Shown piece by piece: positions 8,574 through 24,085 of a stretch of DNA of 38,820 bases. The DNA lies in contig JAHFTC010000029.1 of the NCBI GenBank assembly GCA_023269585.1, forward strand, positions 1 to 38,820, written 5' to 3'. The notes beneath the pieces were generated by a model. The model made no database searches and was not told the DNA's origin. It saw nothing but the letters and a program-made list of their open reading frames with translations. Every line of letters begins with the position of its first letter. Positions within the stretch are counted from its first letter, which is position 1. Both the position numbers and the translations under genes were made by a program. This stretch comes from Opitutaceae bacterium (GTDB lineage Bacteria; Verrucomicrobiota; Verrucomicrobiia; Opitutales; Opitutaceae).

Positions 8574-9845
8574 TTACTTGAACTTCCCCTTCAGCCACGG
8601 CTCGCCGTAGACGTTTTCAAAGGACTTGAGGATCTTGAACTGACCGTCGGCCTTCGTCTCGCCGATGTAGACGTTCTTGGTCAGGTGCATGTTGGCCTGG
8701 GTTGTGACCGTGCCGCCGGGGCCGGCGAAGGAGAGACCGGACTTCCAGGCGGTGCGAACCGCATCGACATCGAACGTGCCGGCCTTTTCGACCGCGGCCT
8801 TCCAGAGATAGACGCCGTTATAGGAGAGGACCATCGGGGAACAAGTGACGCGGCCGTCCTTGACGATGCCGGGCACGGTGCTCTTGGAGAGCCAGCTCTG
8901 GAAGTCGGCGACGAACTTCTTGTTCGCCGGCGTATTCAGCGACTGGAAGTACGTCCAGCAACCAAGCTGGCCGACGAGCTGGTCGGCGGGGAGGCCGCGG
9001 AACTCGTCCTCGGAGATCGAGAAGGAGACGACGGGGCAGGTCTCGGCATCGAGGCCGGAGGCGGCGTACTCCTTGAAGAAGGGCACGTTGGTGTCGCCGT
9101 TGAGGGTCGAGATCACGCAGGCGTCACCGGAGGCGGCGAACTGTTTGATCTCGGCCACGATCTGCTGGTAGTCGGTGTGGCCGAACGGGGTGTACTTGCC
9201 GGCGGAGATGATCTTGCCGGACTCGTCCTTCTTGAAGCCGCCGCCGATGTTCTCGAGCGGCACGCCCTTGGAGAGCAGGTACTCGAGGAGCACGAGGTTG
9301 GTGGTCTGCGGGTAGACGTAGTCGGAGCCGAGCAGGTAGAACTTCTTCTTGCCCTCGGCGAGGTAGTAGTCGACGGCGGGCGTGGCCTGCTGGTTCACGG
9401 CCTCGGCGGTGTAGGCGACATTCTGCGACTCCTCTTCACCCTCGTACTGGACGGGGTAGAAGAGCAGGCCGTTGTTCTTCTCGAAGACGGGAAGCACGGA
9501 CTTGCGGGAGACGGAGGTCCAGCAGCCGAAGGTCACGGCGACCTTGTCCTGCTCGAGCAACTGCTTGGCCTTCTCGGCGAAGAGCGGCCAGTTCGAGGCA
9601 CCGTCGACGACGACGGGCTCGATCTTGTAGGTGTCGCCGCCGACCTTGATGCCGCCCGCGGCGTTGATCTCGTCGAAGGTGAAGAGGAGCACGTCGCGCA
9701 GCGAAGTCTCGCTGATCGCCATCGTGCCGGAGAGGGAGTGGAGCACGCCGACCTTGACGGTCTTTTCGGCGGCGGTGAGTGAGGCGGACAAACCGGCGAC
9801 CGCGAGGGCCGAACCGGCGAGCAATGTTTTCCAGGTAGAGCGCAT
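8574..9845 (-). CDS. urtA: Urea ABC transporter substrate-binding protein UrtA
   Basis: Periplasmic binding protein that delivers urea to UrtBC, 423 aa. A Sec signal peptide is seen at residues 1-26 ([20 protein letters not shown]), followed by [17 protein letters not shown], a strong UrtA hallmark. Other landmarks are [53 protein letters not shown] and [14 protein letters not shown]. The frame extends to 9926, but ATG 9845 matches the signal peptide. Upstream, between the porin and urtA, a small GC stem (9899-9905 with 9918-9924) may set their expression ratio. No Shine-Dalgarno precedes the ATG. Confidence 0.96.
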   Translation of the reverse strand: MRSTWKTLLAGSALAVAGLSASLTAAEKTVKVGVLHSLSGTMAISETSLRDVLLFTFDEINAAGGIKVGGDTYKIEPVVVDGASNWPLFAEKAKQLLEQDKVAVTFGCWTSVSRKSVLPVFEKNNGLLFYPVQYEGEEESQNVAYTAEAVNQQATPAVDYYLAEGKKKFYLLGSDYVYPQTTNLVLLEYLLSKGVPLENIGGGFKKDESGKIISAGKYTPFGHTDYQQIVAEIKQFAASGDACVISTLNGDTNVPFFKEYAASGLDAETCPVVSFSISEDEFRGLPADQLVGQLGCWTYFQSLNTPANKKFVADFQSWLSKSTVPGIVKDGRVTCSPMVLSYNGVYLWKAAVEKAGTFDVDAVRTAWKSGLSFAGPGGTVTTQANMHLTKNVYIGETKADGQFKILKSFENVYGEPWLKGKFK

Positions 9846-9968
9846 GGTTATTTTGGGACGGAGGAGGGCAGGGAACGAAAAGAGAGCCGGGGAGAAGCGC
9901 GCGGCCCGTCGCAACGAGCCGCGCACAGAAGGGAAACGTCAGGCGAAGTTCAGCAGCACTGGTGCCGC

Positions 9969-10946
9969 TCAGAACTTGAAGCGCGCCTGCACGCCGACGA
10001 AGTGGATGCCAACGTCCTCGTAATCGGTATAGCTATACTCGCCGACCAGATCGAGGTTCTTGGTCACCGCGTAGCTCGGGGCCACGGTACCACGGACGAA
10101 GTTGTCGTCGGCCTCGCCCTCGCCCGCGCTGACGCGGAAGGTGGCGGCCCACTTCTCGTCGACCTGATACTTCACGAGACCGAGGACGAAGTAGCCCTCG
10201 CCGCGGGCGGAATCAGTGTAGTCGCTGCTGCCGTAGCAATACTCGGCGGCAAAGGTGAACTTGCCCGTGACGTACTGGGCCCAGACATCGGCCACAACCG
10301 ATTTGGTGCCGTCGTCGTTGCCGGAGTCATAACCGACACCGGCGAAGAGGGTGAAGTCCTTGATCGCCTTGTAGGTGAAATAGGCTTCCAGACCGAGGCC
10401 GTTGTTGAGGTCTCCGTCGCCCTTGTAGTAGGTCGGGCCGTAGAGCGAGTCGCTCACACCGAAACCGATCGAATAGGCATCGGTGGCCGCCTCGACCTTG
10501 ATGCCGGTATGATAGGCGGGGATGTAGGCCGCGGTCGGGTTGGCGTAGGAGAGCTGCAGCATGTTCGGGATGTCGAACGCCTCGTAGCCGAGCCAGCTCA
10601 GGTACTTGCCGGCGGTCACGGTGGTGCCGTCGCCGAAGTCGTAGGTCCCGTAGGCGTCGAGGAAGATCGGGGAGGCGCCAAAGCCGTCGCCCGAGCCCGC
10701 GCCGAAGGCGAAGAGGCTGGTGGTGACGCTGACCGGGGCGAACTTCGCCACGGCGGTAAGCTTCATGGCATCGAGGTCCATGTTGCTGTCGCTGCCCGCA
10801 CCCTCGACCTTCGTGACCGAAGCCGAGCCGGCGACATAGCCGCTGATGGCAAACTGTTCCGAGAGCGCGATCTCGGCGAAGAGTGAGCTGGAGACAAGGG
10901 CGGCCGCGGAAGCGCCCACGAGTTTCAGGGAGGTCGGTAGTTTCAT
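9969..10946 (-). CDS. Outer-membrane beta-barrel porin, probably for urea entry
   Basis: A 325-residue exported protein with a signal peptide (LVGASAAALVSSSLFAEIA), alternating hydrophobic strands rich in Tyr/Gly, and a terminal aromatic (VGVQARFKF), all as in outer-membrane beta-barrels. It resembles the Gram-negative porin/BBP2-like class; I cannot name the exact family. It is immediately upstream of urtA on the same strand (123 bases). The role as a urea or small-amide pore is inferred from that position alone. A promoter for the whole urea block may lie in 10947-11093. Confidence 0.85.
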   Translation of the reverse strand: MKLPTSLKLVGASAAALVSSSLFAEIALSEQFAISGYVAGSASVTKVEGAGSDSNMDLDAMKLTAVAKFAPVSVTTSLFAFGAGSGDGFGASPIFLDAYGTYDFGDGTTVTAGKYLSWLGYEAFDIPNMLQLSYANPTAAYIPAYHTGIKVEAATDAYSIGFGVSDSLYGPTYYKGDGDLNNGLGLEAYFTYKAIKDFTLFAGVGYDSGNDDGTKSVVADVWAQYVTGKFTFAAEYCYGSSDYTDSARGEGYFVLGLVKYQVDEKWAATFRVSAGEGEADDNFVRGTVAPSYAVTKNLDLVGEYSYTDYEDVGIHFVGVQARFKF

Positions 10947-11037
10947 GTTCTCAGTGTGTGGATTTGGATGGCGGGAGCGCGGCGCAAGACGACGCGCTCC
11001 CCGGGCCCCTTTTTAGCAGACGCCGTGCCCCCGCCGC

Positions 11038-11071
11038 GGCGGTGGCGTGAAACGTTTTCATGCCTCCACCG
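11038..11071. promoter_or_regulatory. Candidate operator upstream of the porin/urea block
   Basis: TGAAACGTTTTCA (11048-11060) has the form of a LacI-family operator with one base missing from perfect symmetry, and it is flanked by GCGGTGG and CCACCGC arms. It lies about 100 bases upstream of the porin start. The match is by eye only; no regulator gene is nearby. Confidence 0.3.
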
Positions 11072-11093
11072 CGCCCGCCTCCGCCGCAGGAAA

Positions 11094-11122
11094 CAAAAAA
11101 CCCGCGCCGGGCGGGCGCGGGT
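11094..11122 (-). terminator. recA terminator
   Basis: ACCCGCGCC (11100-11108) pairs with 11114-11122 around a 5-base loop. The minus strand continues into TTTTTTGTTT. It lies about 32 bases beyond the recA stop and separates recA from the porin. Confidence 0.9.
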
Positions 11123-11153
11123 CGAGAGCGGGACCAGTGTGCTGGTAATTCGG

Positions 11154-12248
<1,095 letters not shown>

Positions 12249-12417
12249 GGTAGAAATATCGGTGGCGGGTTTGCGCGGGGAACGATTGGCGACGCTTGCC
12301 GAAACCGAAGGAGTGGCAAGAGCGATGTCGGGTACGGGATCGAGTTCGGAGATCATGGCGCGGAGTCTAGCAGCCGGGGCCGGACAACAGCAGTCCGAGG
12401 CCAGCGCGGCCGCCACC

Positions 12418-13638
12418 TCACCACGCCATCCACGCGACACCGAGCAGGAGCGTGCTGATCGCGATCGGCGTGCCCGCCTTCAGGTACTCGACGAAACCAA
12501 GGTGCACCCCGCGACGCTGGGCCGTCTCGGCCACGATGAGGTTGGCCACCGAGCCGAGCAACGTGAGGTTGCCGGCGAGCGTGGTCGCCATCGCGAGCGT
12601 GAGCCACGCCTGGTGCGGATCGGCGAGCCCGGGCACCACCGGGCGGAAGAGCATCACCGCGGGGACGTTGGACACGACGTTGCTCAGCACGAGGGAGACA
12701 ACCGTGAGCGGGCCCGGGCCGGCATCCGCATACGGATGGAGCACGGCAAAGAGCCGCGCGCCGAGTCCGCAATGCTCGACCGCGCCGGTCACGACGAACA
12801 AACCGCTGAAAAACACCAGCAGCGACCAGTCGATCTCCTGAAAGACCTTCTCCGGCTCCAGCCGTCGCGTGACCAGCAACAGCGCCGCGGCTCCGGCGGC
12901 GGCGAGCGGCACCGGCGCTCCGGCCACGAGCGCGACCAGCATCAGGCCGGTCGCGAGCATCGACTTGCGCAGGAGCGGACGGTAGTGCTGCGGCGGCAGA
13001 TCGAGGCGCTCAGTGAAACGCTCGGCGCGGAACTCGCGGCGATAGACGAGCACGAGCACCGCCCAGCCGATGAAAAGCCCGAGGACGGCGATCGGGCCGA
13101 GCGCCCGCGTGAAATCGACGAACGAGATCCCGGAGGCGATGCCCACGAGCATGTTCTGCGGGTTGCCCGTGATGGTCGCGACCGAGCCGATGTTGGCGGC
13201 CGTGACGAGACCGACGAGGTAGGGCAGGGGATTGCGTTTCAGCGACGCGGTGAGATCGAGCACCAACGGGGTGAATACCAGGACGATGGTATCGTTGAGG
13301 AACACCGCGGAGAGCGTGCCGGAGACAAAGACGATCAGCGCGAGCAGGCGGCGCGGGGTGCGCGCGAAGCGGATGACGTGGGAATTGACGAGATGGAAGA
13401 AGCCCGCGATCCGCAGGTTCACGTTGAGGATCATCATCCCGAACAGCAGCAGGATCGTGTTCCAATCCACCGCGCGGTACGCGGCCTCCAGGGGAATGAA
13501 ACCGAACGCGACCATCAGCACCGCACCCACCAGTGCGATGGTGGCGCGGTTCATCTTCAACGCCGGATAGCGGCCGATCGCCACGCCCACGAGCGTGATC
13601 GCAGCAATCGCGGCTACACCGATCTCGGACCAGTTCAT
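12418..13638 (-). CDS. SLC13/ArsB-type anion permease (YbiR-like)
   Basis: A 406-residue inner-membrane transporter with about ten hydrophobic helices. Two inverted-repeat landmark motifs are visible: [15 protein letters not shown] in the first half and [18 protein letters not shown] in the second. They define the ion transporter superfamily that includes ArsB, NhaD, DASS/SLC13 and YbiR. The GNPQN form best fits YbiR-like carriers. The substrate cannot be told from sequence. ATG 13638 ([13 protein letters not shown]) begins just before the first helix; the frame is open to 13683. Divergent from the histidine kinase gene with a 128-base gap. Confidence 0.85.
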   Translation of the reverse strand: MNWSEIGVAAIAAITLVGVAIGRYPALKMNRATIALVGAVLMVAFGFIPLEAAYRAVDWNTILLLFGMMILNVNLRIAGFFHLVNSHVIRFARTPRRLLALIVFVSGTLSAVFLNDTIVLVFTPLVLDLTASLKRNPLPYLVGLVTAANIGSVATITGNPQNMLVGIASGISFVDFTRALGPIAVLGLFIGWAVLVLVYRREFRAERFTERLDLPPQHYRPLLRKSMLATGLMLVALVAGAPVPLAAAGAAALLLVTRRLEPEKVFQEIDWSLLVFFSGLFVVTGAVEHCGLGARLFAVLHPYADAGPGPLTVVSLVLSNVVSNVPAVMLFRPVVPGLADPHQAWLTLAMATTLAGNLTLLGSVANLIVAETAQRRGVHLGFVEYLKAGTPIAISTLLLGVAWMAW

Positions 13639-13766
13639 CGCCGCGCAGGCTGGATTCGTCCCCTCGCCGGAGCAAACCGTCAATCGCAGGCCGTTTCCGC
13701 GTCCCGCCCTCCCTGCACGATCAAGCTTCCGGCGCTCCTGCCGATAGAGCAGCCACCTCCCACCGC

Positions 13767-14690
13767 ATGAAAGAGATCGAGATCACCGAGATCCCCCCGC
13801 TCAGCCCCGGCGAACAGTCGCTCCTCGATCTGCACAGCATGGTCAACATCCTCAACGTGCTGCGCTGCGAACTCACCGTGCTCGGGCTGATGGCCGCCGA
13901 CCGTGAGGACTACTTCCCTGAAGGTCTGGCGATCTGCGACCGCCTCCTCTCCTCGCTCCACGACTCCGCGGCCGCGCTCCGCGAGTCCGCCCGGGTCGAG
14001 GACCATGAGAGCACGGTCTTCGCGGAACTCGCCGCCAAGCTCGCCCACCCGCCCTCCCAGCCCGCTCAGACGGAACTGACCGAGGCGGCGGCGAACCTCC
14101 GCGCCGTCTTCGCCATCCTCAAGCTGCGCGCCCACGAACTCCGCGCCCGCGCCGCCGAGCCCGACCGCTGGCTCGCCTTCGACCTCGCCCAGGTCCGGGC
14201 CGATTTCGTCGCCGTCTTCGCCGCCATCGAAAAGCACAGCAAAGGCCGGTACCGCATCCTCTACAACGCCGCCCTCAAGGAGAGCCACGACTACTACGTC
14301 GACTTCAAGCTCGAGACCGCCGGCAACGCGCCGCTCTGGATGCCCTTGGTTTTCCAGGACGTGATGCGCGACCTCATCGCCAACGCCCGCAAATACACCG
14401 CCCCCGGCGGCATGATCACCGCCGCCCTCTACGAGGACTCCACCTCCCTCCGGTTCGTCGTCGCCGACACGGGGCGCGGCATCCCCGAAAGTGAAATCGC
14501 CCAGGTCGTGCATTTCGGCAAACGCGCCTCCAACGTGGGCGAGGTGCGCACCATGGGGGGCGGTTTCGGCCTCACCAAGGCGTTCTTCGTCACGAAGCGT
14601 TTTGGCGGCCGCTTCTGGATCGCGTCCGAGCTCGGTCGCGGCACGCGTATCCGCCTCTCGATTCCGCGACCGGCTGCAGGCGCCCGGTAG
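13767..14690 (+). CDS. Soluble histidine-kinase-like protein
   Basis: A 307-residue protein without membrane segments. The C-terminal half is an HATPase_c domain: N box DLIANARKY (Asn206), G1 VADTGRGIP (Asp234), G2 GGGFGLTKAF (264-273), and an SELGRGTRIRLSIP end. The N-terminus contains DLHSMVNILNVLRCEL, where His23 could be the phosphoacceptor in a HisKA-like helix (H..xxN.L pattern), but it is not a textbook H-E/D-P box. No input domain is fused, and no response regulator lies beside it; the nearest is the single-domain regulator at 24835-25254. It may form a two-component relay or be an anti-sigma-like kinase. Confidence 0.8.
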   Translation: MKEIEITEIPPLSPGEQSLLDLHSMVNILNVLRCELTVLGLMAADREDYFPEGLAICDRLLSSLHDSAAALRESARVEDHESTVFAELAAKLAHPPSQPAQTELTEAAANLRAVFAILKLRAHELRARAAEPDRWLAFDLAQVRADFVAVFAAIEKHSKGRYRILYNAALKESHDYYVDFKLETAGNAPLWMPLVFQDVMRDLIANARKYTAPGGMITAALYEDSTSLRFVVADTGRGIPESEIAQVVHFGKRASNVGEVRTMGGGFGLTKAFFVTKRFGGRFWIASELGRGTRIRLSIPRPAAGAR

Positions 14691-14775
14691 GGGGCGGCGA
14701 TTCGCGACCGGACAAACGGCCGGCACCGGACTAGACTTCTCCAACGCGAGGCAAATCCCGCCCCGCCGTCAAGAG

Positions 14776-15915
14776 ATGTCCCGAGTGGAAACCGCCATGA
14801 AAGCCGCCCACGCAGATTGTTTGGGCCGCCGCTCCCGCCGCCTGCTCCCGCCGCTGGTGCTGCTCGCCGCAACCGTGCTCGGGGCGGCGCCGCCCTCCTC
14901 CGCCGAGACCGCGCCCTGTGCTTCTATCGTGGATGCCTACCGCCTCCCGGAGGATCCATCCGAGCTGCTCCGCCTTGACGACGAGATGCGGCGCTATTTC
15001 GCGGCGCGAGTCCCCCGGCACGGCCCGATCGAGCGCCGCCTCGCGGCCCTCTCCGCAGCCATCGTCCGACCCGACGGGCTCGGTTTCCGCTACGACAACG
15101 CCGGGCTGTACGATGTCCGCGAAGCCTTTCGGCGGCGCAGCGGCAACTGTCTGACGTTCGCCGCGCTCTTCGTCGCGGTTGCGCGCGACTGCGGCCTTCG
15201 CGCCCGGTTCAACCAGGTCGACGTCCGTCCCACATGGAGCCGGGTCGGCAACATCGTGCTGGAGACCCGCCATGTCGCTGTGCGCATCGAGCACGACGAC
15301 CACACCTACGAAGTCGACCTCGACCTTCCCGGAATGCCCGCCCCTCCCCGGATCGCGGCCGGGCCCGTGAGCGATTTTCGCGCCTTCGCCGAGATCTATG
15401 GCCACGCCGGCGTGCAACGGCTCGCGTCCGGCGACCCCACCGGCGCGCTGCCGCTGCTGCGCCGGGCCACGATCACGGACGCCTCCTCCACGGTGGCGTG
15501 GACAAATCTCGGCAAAGCGTACCTGATCTGCGGCGACATCGCGGCCGCGCGCGCCGCCTTCGAGCACGCACTCCGCCTGCACGCCTCCGACTTGGCCGCC
15601 ATCGACGGCCTCGCCCGCGTGCTCCGTAGCGAAGGCCATCCCGCTGTCGCCGCCCGCCTTGAACGCCGGGCGGCGCGGTATCGAGAACGCAACCCGTACT
15701 ACCTGCTGTCTCTCGCCGAAGGCGCCCTCGCTGAGAACAAGACGGCGCAGGCCCGTCGGCTGCTCCTGCGGGCCTACGCCATCAAACGCGACGAGCCCGC
15801 GATCCTCGCCGCCCTCGCGGAAATCGCCCTTCAGCTCGGTCGCCAAGCCGAGGCCACGCGTTGGCAACGCAGGCTCCGCTCGCTGCGCCACCCGCCCGAG
15901 GGCCGCGGCGAATGA
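14776..15915 (+). CDS. Exported transglutaminase-like and TPR protein
   Basis: A 379-residue protein with an N-terminal export signal (RRLLPPLVLLAATVLGAAPP). Residues about 60-190 look like a transglutaminase-type cysteine fold: GNCLTFAALFVAVARDCGLRA with Cys125, RHVAVRIEH with His166, and Asp181 or Asp183. The C-terminal half consists of TPR-like helices (AWTNLGKAYLICGDIAAARAAFEHAL, here described by its pattern AWTNLGKAYL...AAF). It resembles SirB1/transglutaminase-core-2 proteins with TPRs. ATG 14776 is used; ATG 14797 would keep the signal peptide too. Substrate unknown. Confidence 0.78.
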   Translation: MSRVETAMKAAHADCLGRRSRRLLPPLVLLAATVLGAAPPSSAETAPCASIVDAYRLPEDPSELLRLDDEMRRYFAARVPRHGPIERRLAALSAAIVRPDGLGFRYDNAGLYDVREAFRRRSGNCLTFAALFVAVARDCGLRARFNQVDVRPTWSRVGNIVLETRHVAVRIEHDDHTYEVDLDLPGMPAPPRIAAGPVSDFRAFAEIYGHAGVQRLASGDPTGALPLLRRATITDASSTVAWTNLGKAYLICGDIAAARAAFEHALRLHASDLAAIDGLARVLRSEGHPAVAARLERRAARYRERNPYYLLSLAEGALAENKTAQARRLLLRAYAIKRDEPAILAALAEIALQLGRQAEATRWQRRLRSLRHPPEGRGE

Positions 15916-15996
15916 AACGGACCGCGCGGGTGGCAAGACGGGCGTTCGAACCCGCCGCGGAAAGTCCCTCCGTCGACGCTCGACCGAATGGTCCGC

Positions 15997-17022
15997 TCAC
16001 GCCCGCCCCGCACCCGTCGGTCCATAGTAGTCGCGGACCCACGCCACGAGGTGACGCAAGCCATCCTCGAGCGACGTCTTCGGCGCGTAGCCGACGGCGG
16101 CCGCGATGCGGGTGAGATCGGCGCAGGTCTCGGGCATCTCGGTGGGCTGGGGTGGGAGCAGTTCGATGTCGGCCTTCCGGCCGAGCAGCGACTCGAGCAT
16201 CTGCACAAACAGGAGCATCTCCACCGGCCGATGGTTGCCGATGTTGAAGACGTCGTAAGGCGCAGCGGGCGGGCGGGCCTCGCCGGTCGCCGGGGGCACC
16301 ACGGGCGCCGGTCGCGACGAGAAGGCGAGCCGCAGGATGCCATCGACGATGTCGTCGATATAGGTGAAATCACGGCGGTATTTGCCGTAGTTCCAGAGCT
16401 TGATCTTCTGTCCGGCGAGGATCGCGCGGGCGAACAGGATGGGCGTCATGTCCGGACGCCCCCACGGGCCGTAGACGGTGAAGAAGCGCAGGCCGGTGCA
16501 GCGCAGGCCGTGGACGTGCGCGTAGCTGAAGGCCATGTGCTCGTTGGCGCGTTTGGTCGCCGCATAGAACGAGAGGGGCTCGCTCACAGCCTCCTCGCGG
16601 AAGGGCGTGGGCACGCCGGCGCCGTACACGCTGGAGGAGGAGGCGAAGACGAGATGTTGGGGCGGGTGGCGGTGGGCGGCCTCCAGCAGGTTGGCGAAGC
16701 CCACGAGGTTGCTCTGCACGTAGGCCTCGGGATTGGTGAGGCTGTAGCGCACGCCGGCCTGGGCGCCGAGGTGGACGATGATGTCAGGTTTGAAGCCGGC
16801 GACGAGGGCATGCAACGCGGGGGCGTCGGCGAAATCCGCGCGGACAAACCGGAATCCCTCCTTGCCCTCGAGCCGGGCGAGGCGCGCCTCTTTGAGAGCG
16901 ACCGGGTAGTAGTCGTTGACGTTGTCGATCCCGAGCACCTCGGCATGGCCGGGCTGGGTGAGGAGCCGCTGGCAAACATGCGAGCCGACAAAGCCGGCAG
17001 CCCCGGTCACGAGGATCTTCAT
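15997..17022 (-). CDS. NAD-dependent epimerase, UDP-glucuronate 4-epimerase type
   Basis: A 341-residue short-chain dehydrogenase-type sugar-nucleotide epimerase. The Rossmann motif GAAGFVG is at 7-13, serine block SSSSVYG at 128-134, and catalytic Tyr153/Lys157 in YAATK. The motifs FFTVYGPWGRPDM and YRRDFTYIDDIVDG are typical of the UDP-glucuronate/galacturonate epimerases, giving precursors for surface polysaccharides. A proline/alanine-rich insert (about residues 235-255, SSRPAPVVPPATGEARPPAA) precedes YDVFNIGNHRPVEM. It is convergent with the TPR gene and divergent from the glutaredoxin gene. No other polysaccharide genes are nearby. Confidence 0.9.
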   Translation of the reverse strand: MKILVTGAAGFVGSHVCQRLLTQPGHAEVLGIDNVNDYYPVALKEARLARLEGKEGFRFVRADFADAPALHALVAGFKPDIIVHLGAQAGVRYSLTNPEAYVQSNLVGFANLLEAAHRHPPQHLVFASSSSVYGAGVPTPFREEAVSEPLSFYAATKRANEHMAFSYAHVHGLRCTGLRFFTVYGPWGRPDMTPILFARAILAGQKIKLWNYGKYRRDFTYIDDIVDGILRLAFSSRPAPVVPPATGEARPPAAPYDVFNIGNHRPVEMLLFVQMLESLLGRKADIELLPPQPTEMPETCADLTRIAAAVGYAPKTSLEDGLRHLVAWVRDYYGPTGAGRA

Positions 17023-17187
17023 GAGCGCCGGTGTAGGCGAAGGGCCCGGAGGCGGCTAGAAAAATAGGCGGTACACGCGCAGGCCAGCGGGGTTGCACTT
17101 GGAGGAGATTCGGTAAGGTTGGACTTGAAGATCGAGCGACAGCCGCCTTTCCCTACTCGGAAAACCACCACCGCCCCCACCGCCCGT

Positions 17188-17526
17188 ATGAACATCAAAG
17201 CCTACCTGAAGCCGCACTGCGGCTGGAGCAACGGCGTCCGCGCGATCCTGCGCAAATACGGTCTCGCCTTCGAGGACTGCGATATTTTCAACAACCCCGA
17301 TGTTTATGCGGAGATGGTGCGGAAATCCGGCCAACCGCTTTCGCCCTGTGTCGAAATTGACGGCGTGATGCTGGCTGATGTGAGCGGTGAAGAAGTGGAG
17401 AATTACCTTTTGGCCAACAACCTCGTGCGGCCCAGCTCCACTGTGCCGGACGCACCGATTTCGTCGGGCTGCAGTCCCGAGGCCGAACAGGCCCGGCTGA
17501 CCGACGAACCGATCCGGTTCTTCTGA
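17188..17526 (+). CDS. Glutaredoxin-like protein
   Basis: A 112-residue thioredoxin-fold protein. The active-site region is [14 protein letters not shown] with a single Cys11 (CGWS), so it is monothiol in that motif. The cis-proline region is [12 protein letters not shown], with another Cys beside the Pro, then the usual [12 protein letters not shown] helix. The C-terminal 30 residues add another Cys ([10 protein letters not shown]) and look unstructured. ATG 17188 is chosen because the upstream part of the frame lacks similarity. It is followed by gltB on the same strand, 197 bases away. A role in redox care of the Fe-S enzyme GltB/GltD is possible but only inferred. Confidence 0.82.
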   Translation: MNIKAYLKPHCGWSNGVRAILRKYGLAFEDCDIFNNPDVYAEMVRKSGQPLSPCVEIDGVMLADVSGEEVENYLLANNLVRPSSTVPDAPISSGCSPEAEQARLTDEPIRFF

Positions 17527-17723
17527 CTTGCGCCCCGGCGCGCCCGCACCGGCCGCCTCCCCAATCGCCAAGTGCGGCAAACTCGGCGCGATTCCAGCTC
17601 TGGAAAGCGGAGCCGTGCGGGCCGTTCTCGAAAAAAACCCGGGGCCTTCACGTGTTTTTTGGTGACTCGTTCCGCTTCAACCTCGCAAAGTCACCCTCCG
17701 TTTCCCTCGACCACCATAAAGGA

Positions 17724-22346
<4,623 letters not shown>

Positions 22347-22434
22347 GCCGCGCTTCGCACGGCAAGTACCAAGGTCCAAGTACCAAGTAACAAGTCCTCC
22401 AGCCTCTCGCCTCTAGCCTCAAGTCTTCTCTCCC
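22347..22434. repeat. gltB-gltD gap: CAAGTACCAAGGTCC words
   Basis: Imperfect tandem CAAGTACC/CAAGGTCC/CAAGTAAC units occupy 22363-22397, followed by a CCTCTCGCCTCTAGCCTC pyrimidine tract to the gltD ATG. The words differ from those of the urea block, but the placement, between two cistrons and against the start codon, is the same. There is no Shine-Dalgarno. Confidence 0.65.
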
Positions 22435-23919
22435 ATGGGCAAGCCAACCGGATTCATCGAGTACCTGCGCGAAATTCCCGTCGACCGTCCGCCGCTCGAA
22501 CGCGTGCGCGATTGGAAGGAATTTCACCTCCACATGGAGGAGAAGAAACTCCGCACACAGGGCGCGCGCTGCATGGACTGCGGCATCCCCTTCTGCCACA
22601 CCGGAAAACTCATCAGCGGCATGGCCGCAGGCTGCCCGATCCACAACCTGATCCCGGAGTTCAACGACCTCGTCTTCCGCGGCCATTGGAAAGAGGCGCT
22701 CCTGCGGCTGCATCGCACGAACAACTTCCCCGAGTTCACCGGCCGCGTCTGCCCAGCCCCCTGCGAAGGCTCCTGCACTCTCGGCATCATCAACCCGCCC
22801 GTCACGATCAAGAACATCGAGTGCTCGATCATCGACAAGGGCTGGGAAGAAGGCTGGGTTCTGCCCGAGCCGCCGAAGGTCCGTACCGGCAAGAAGGTCG
22901 CCGTGATCGGCTCCGGCCCGTCCGGTCTCGCCGCCGCCGCCCAACTGAACAGGGCCGGCCACACCGTCACCGTCTTCGAACGCGCTGACCGCCCGGGCGG
23001 TCTCCTCATGTACGGCATCCCGAACATGAAACTCGACAAGCAGGAGGTCGTCCTGCGTCGCGTGCAGCTGCTCGAGCAGGAGGGCGTGAAGTTCATCTAC
23101 AACGCCAACGTGGGCGACAACGTCGAGCCGCAGCTCTTCCTCAAGGAATACGACGCCACCGTCCTCTGCACCGGTGCCACCCAGCCGCGTGACCTCCCGA
23201 TCGAAGGCCGCTCCCTCAAGGGCGTGCACTTCGCCATGGAGTACCTCACGGCGAACACCAAGGCCCTGCTCGCCGGCGATCCCGCCAAGTCCGCCATTCA
23301 CGCCGCAGGCAAGAACGTCGTCATCATCGGCGGCGGCGACACCGGCACCGACTGCGTCGGCTCCTCGATCCGCCAAGGCTGCAAGAGCGTCTGCCAGATC
23401 GAAATCCTCCCGAAGCCCCCGCTGGAGCGCCAGCCCGACAATCCCTGGCCCGAGTGGCCCAAGACGTTGAAGGTCGACTACGGCCAGGAAGAGGCCGCCG
23501 CCAAGCAGGGCGCCGATCCGCGCACGTATCTCACCACGGTCAAGAAGTTCGTCGGCGACGCCGCCGGCGCGCTCAAGGAAGTCCACACCATCCAGGTGAA
23601 GTGGGAAAAGAACGACAAAGGTCAGTTCATCCCGAAGGAGCAGCCCGGCACCGAGAAGGTCCTGCCCGCGCAGCTCGTCTTCCTCGCCATGGGTTTCCTC
23701 GGGCCCGAGCAGGCGATCCTCAAGGAACTCGCCGTCGAGACCGACCCGCGCTCGAACATCAAGGCCGAGTACGGCAAGTTCTCGACCAGCGTGAAGGGCG
23801 TCTTCGCCGCCGGCGACTGCCGCCGCGGCCAGAGCCTCGTCGTCTGGGCCATCAACGAGGGCCGCGCCGTCGCCCGCGAGTGCGACCGCTACCTCATGGG
23901 CGCGAGCGATCTGCCGTAA
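22435..23919 (+). CDS. gltD: Glutamate synthase small subunit
   Basis: Electron-input subunit of NADPH glutamate synthase, 494 aa. The N-terminal Fe-S cysteines are CMDCGIPFC (46, 49, 54), CP at 67, and CPAPCEGSC (106, 110, 114). The FAD-binding motif is [14 protein letters not shown] (about 157-170), and the NADPH-binding motif is [12 protein letters not shown] (about 296-307). The end [20 protein letters not shown] is the conserved FAD contact. Length and domain order match the family. Second gene of the gltBD operon. Confidence 0.97.
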   Translation: MGKPTGFIEYLREIPVDRPPLERVRDWKEFHLHMEEKKLRTQGARCMDCGIPFCHTGKLISGMAAGCPIHNLIPEFNDLVFRGHWKEALLRLHRTNNFPEFTGRVCPAPCEGSCTLGIINPPVTIKNIECSIIDKGWEEGWVLPEPPKVRTGKKVAVIGSGPSGLAAAAQLNRAGHTVTVFERADRPGGLLMYGIPNMKLDKQEVVLRRVQLLEQEGVKFIYNANVGDNVEPQLFLKEYDATVLCTGATQPRDLPIEGRSLKGVHFAMEYLTANTKALLAGDPAKSAIHAAGKNVVIIGGGDTGTDCVGSSIRQGCKSVCQIEILPKPPLERQPDNPWPEWPKTLKVDYGQEEAAAKQGADPRTYLTTVKKFVGDAAGALKEVHTIQVKWEKNDKGQFIPKEQPGTEKVLPAQLVFLAMGFLGPEQAILKELAVETDPRSNIKAEYGKFSTSVKGVFAAGDCRRGQSLVVWAINEGRAVARECDRYLMGASDLP

Positions 23920-23949
23920 GGCGGAGTTCACCAGTCCCAGTGCTTTTCA

Positions 23950-23981
23950 CGGCCGCGCCCTCCAGGCGCGGCCGTTTTTTT
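23950..23981 (+). terminator. gltBD terminator
   Basis: CGGCCGCGCC (23950-23959) pairs perfectly with 23965-23974 around CTCCA, then seven T residues. It is 30 bases past the gltD stop. A textbook intrinsic terminator. Confidence 0.95.
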
Positions 23982-24085
23982 GTTTCGGCCAACTCCATCC
24001 CGCCGCCGTACGCGCCGTTCAGCCCGGGTCTCGCTCCGCCAATCCAGATCCCGCGACCTTTTCACCGCTCCGGTGTTATCGGTGT

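Noticed and set aside
8127-9782. Long plus-strand frame across the urtA-urtB gap and urtA
   Set aside because: Most of it is antisense to urtA; the gap part is repeat sequence.
15930-15965. GTTCGAACCCGCC motif resembling a tRNA T-arm
   Set aside because: The stem bases around TTCGAA do not form a T-arm of correct length, and no anticodon or acceptor stem can be found upstream.
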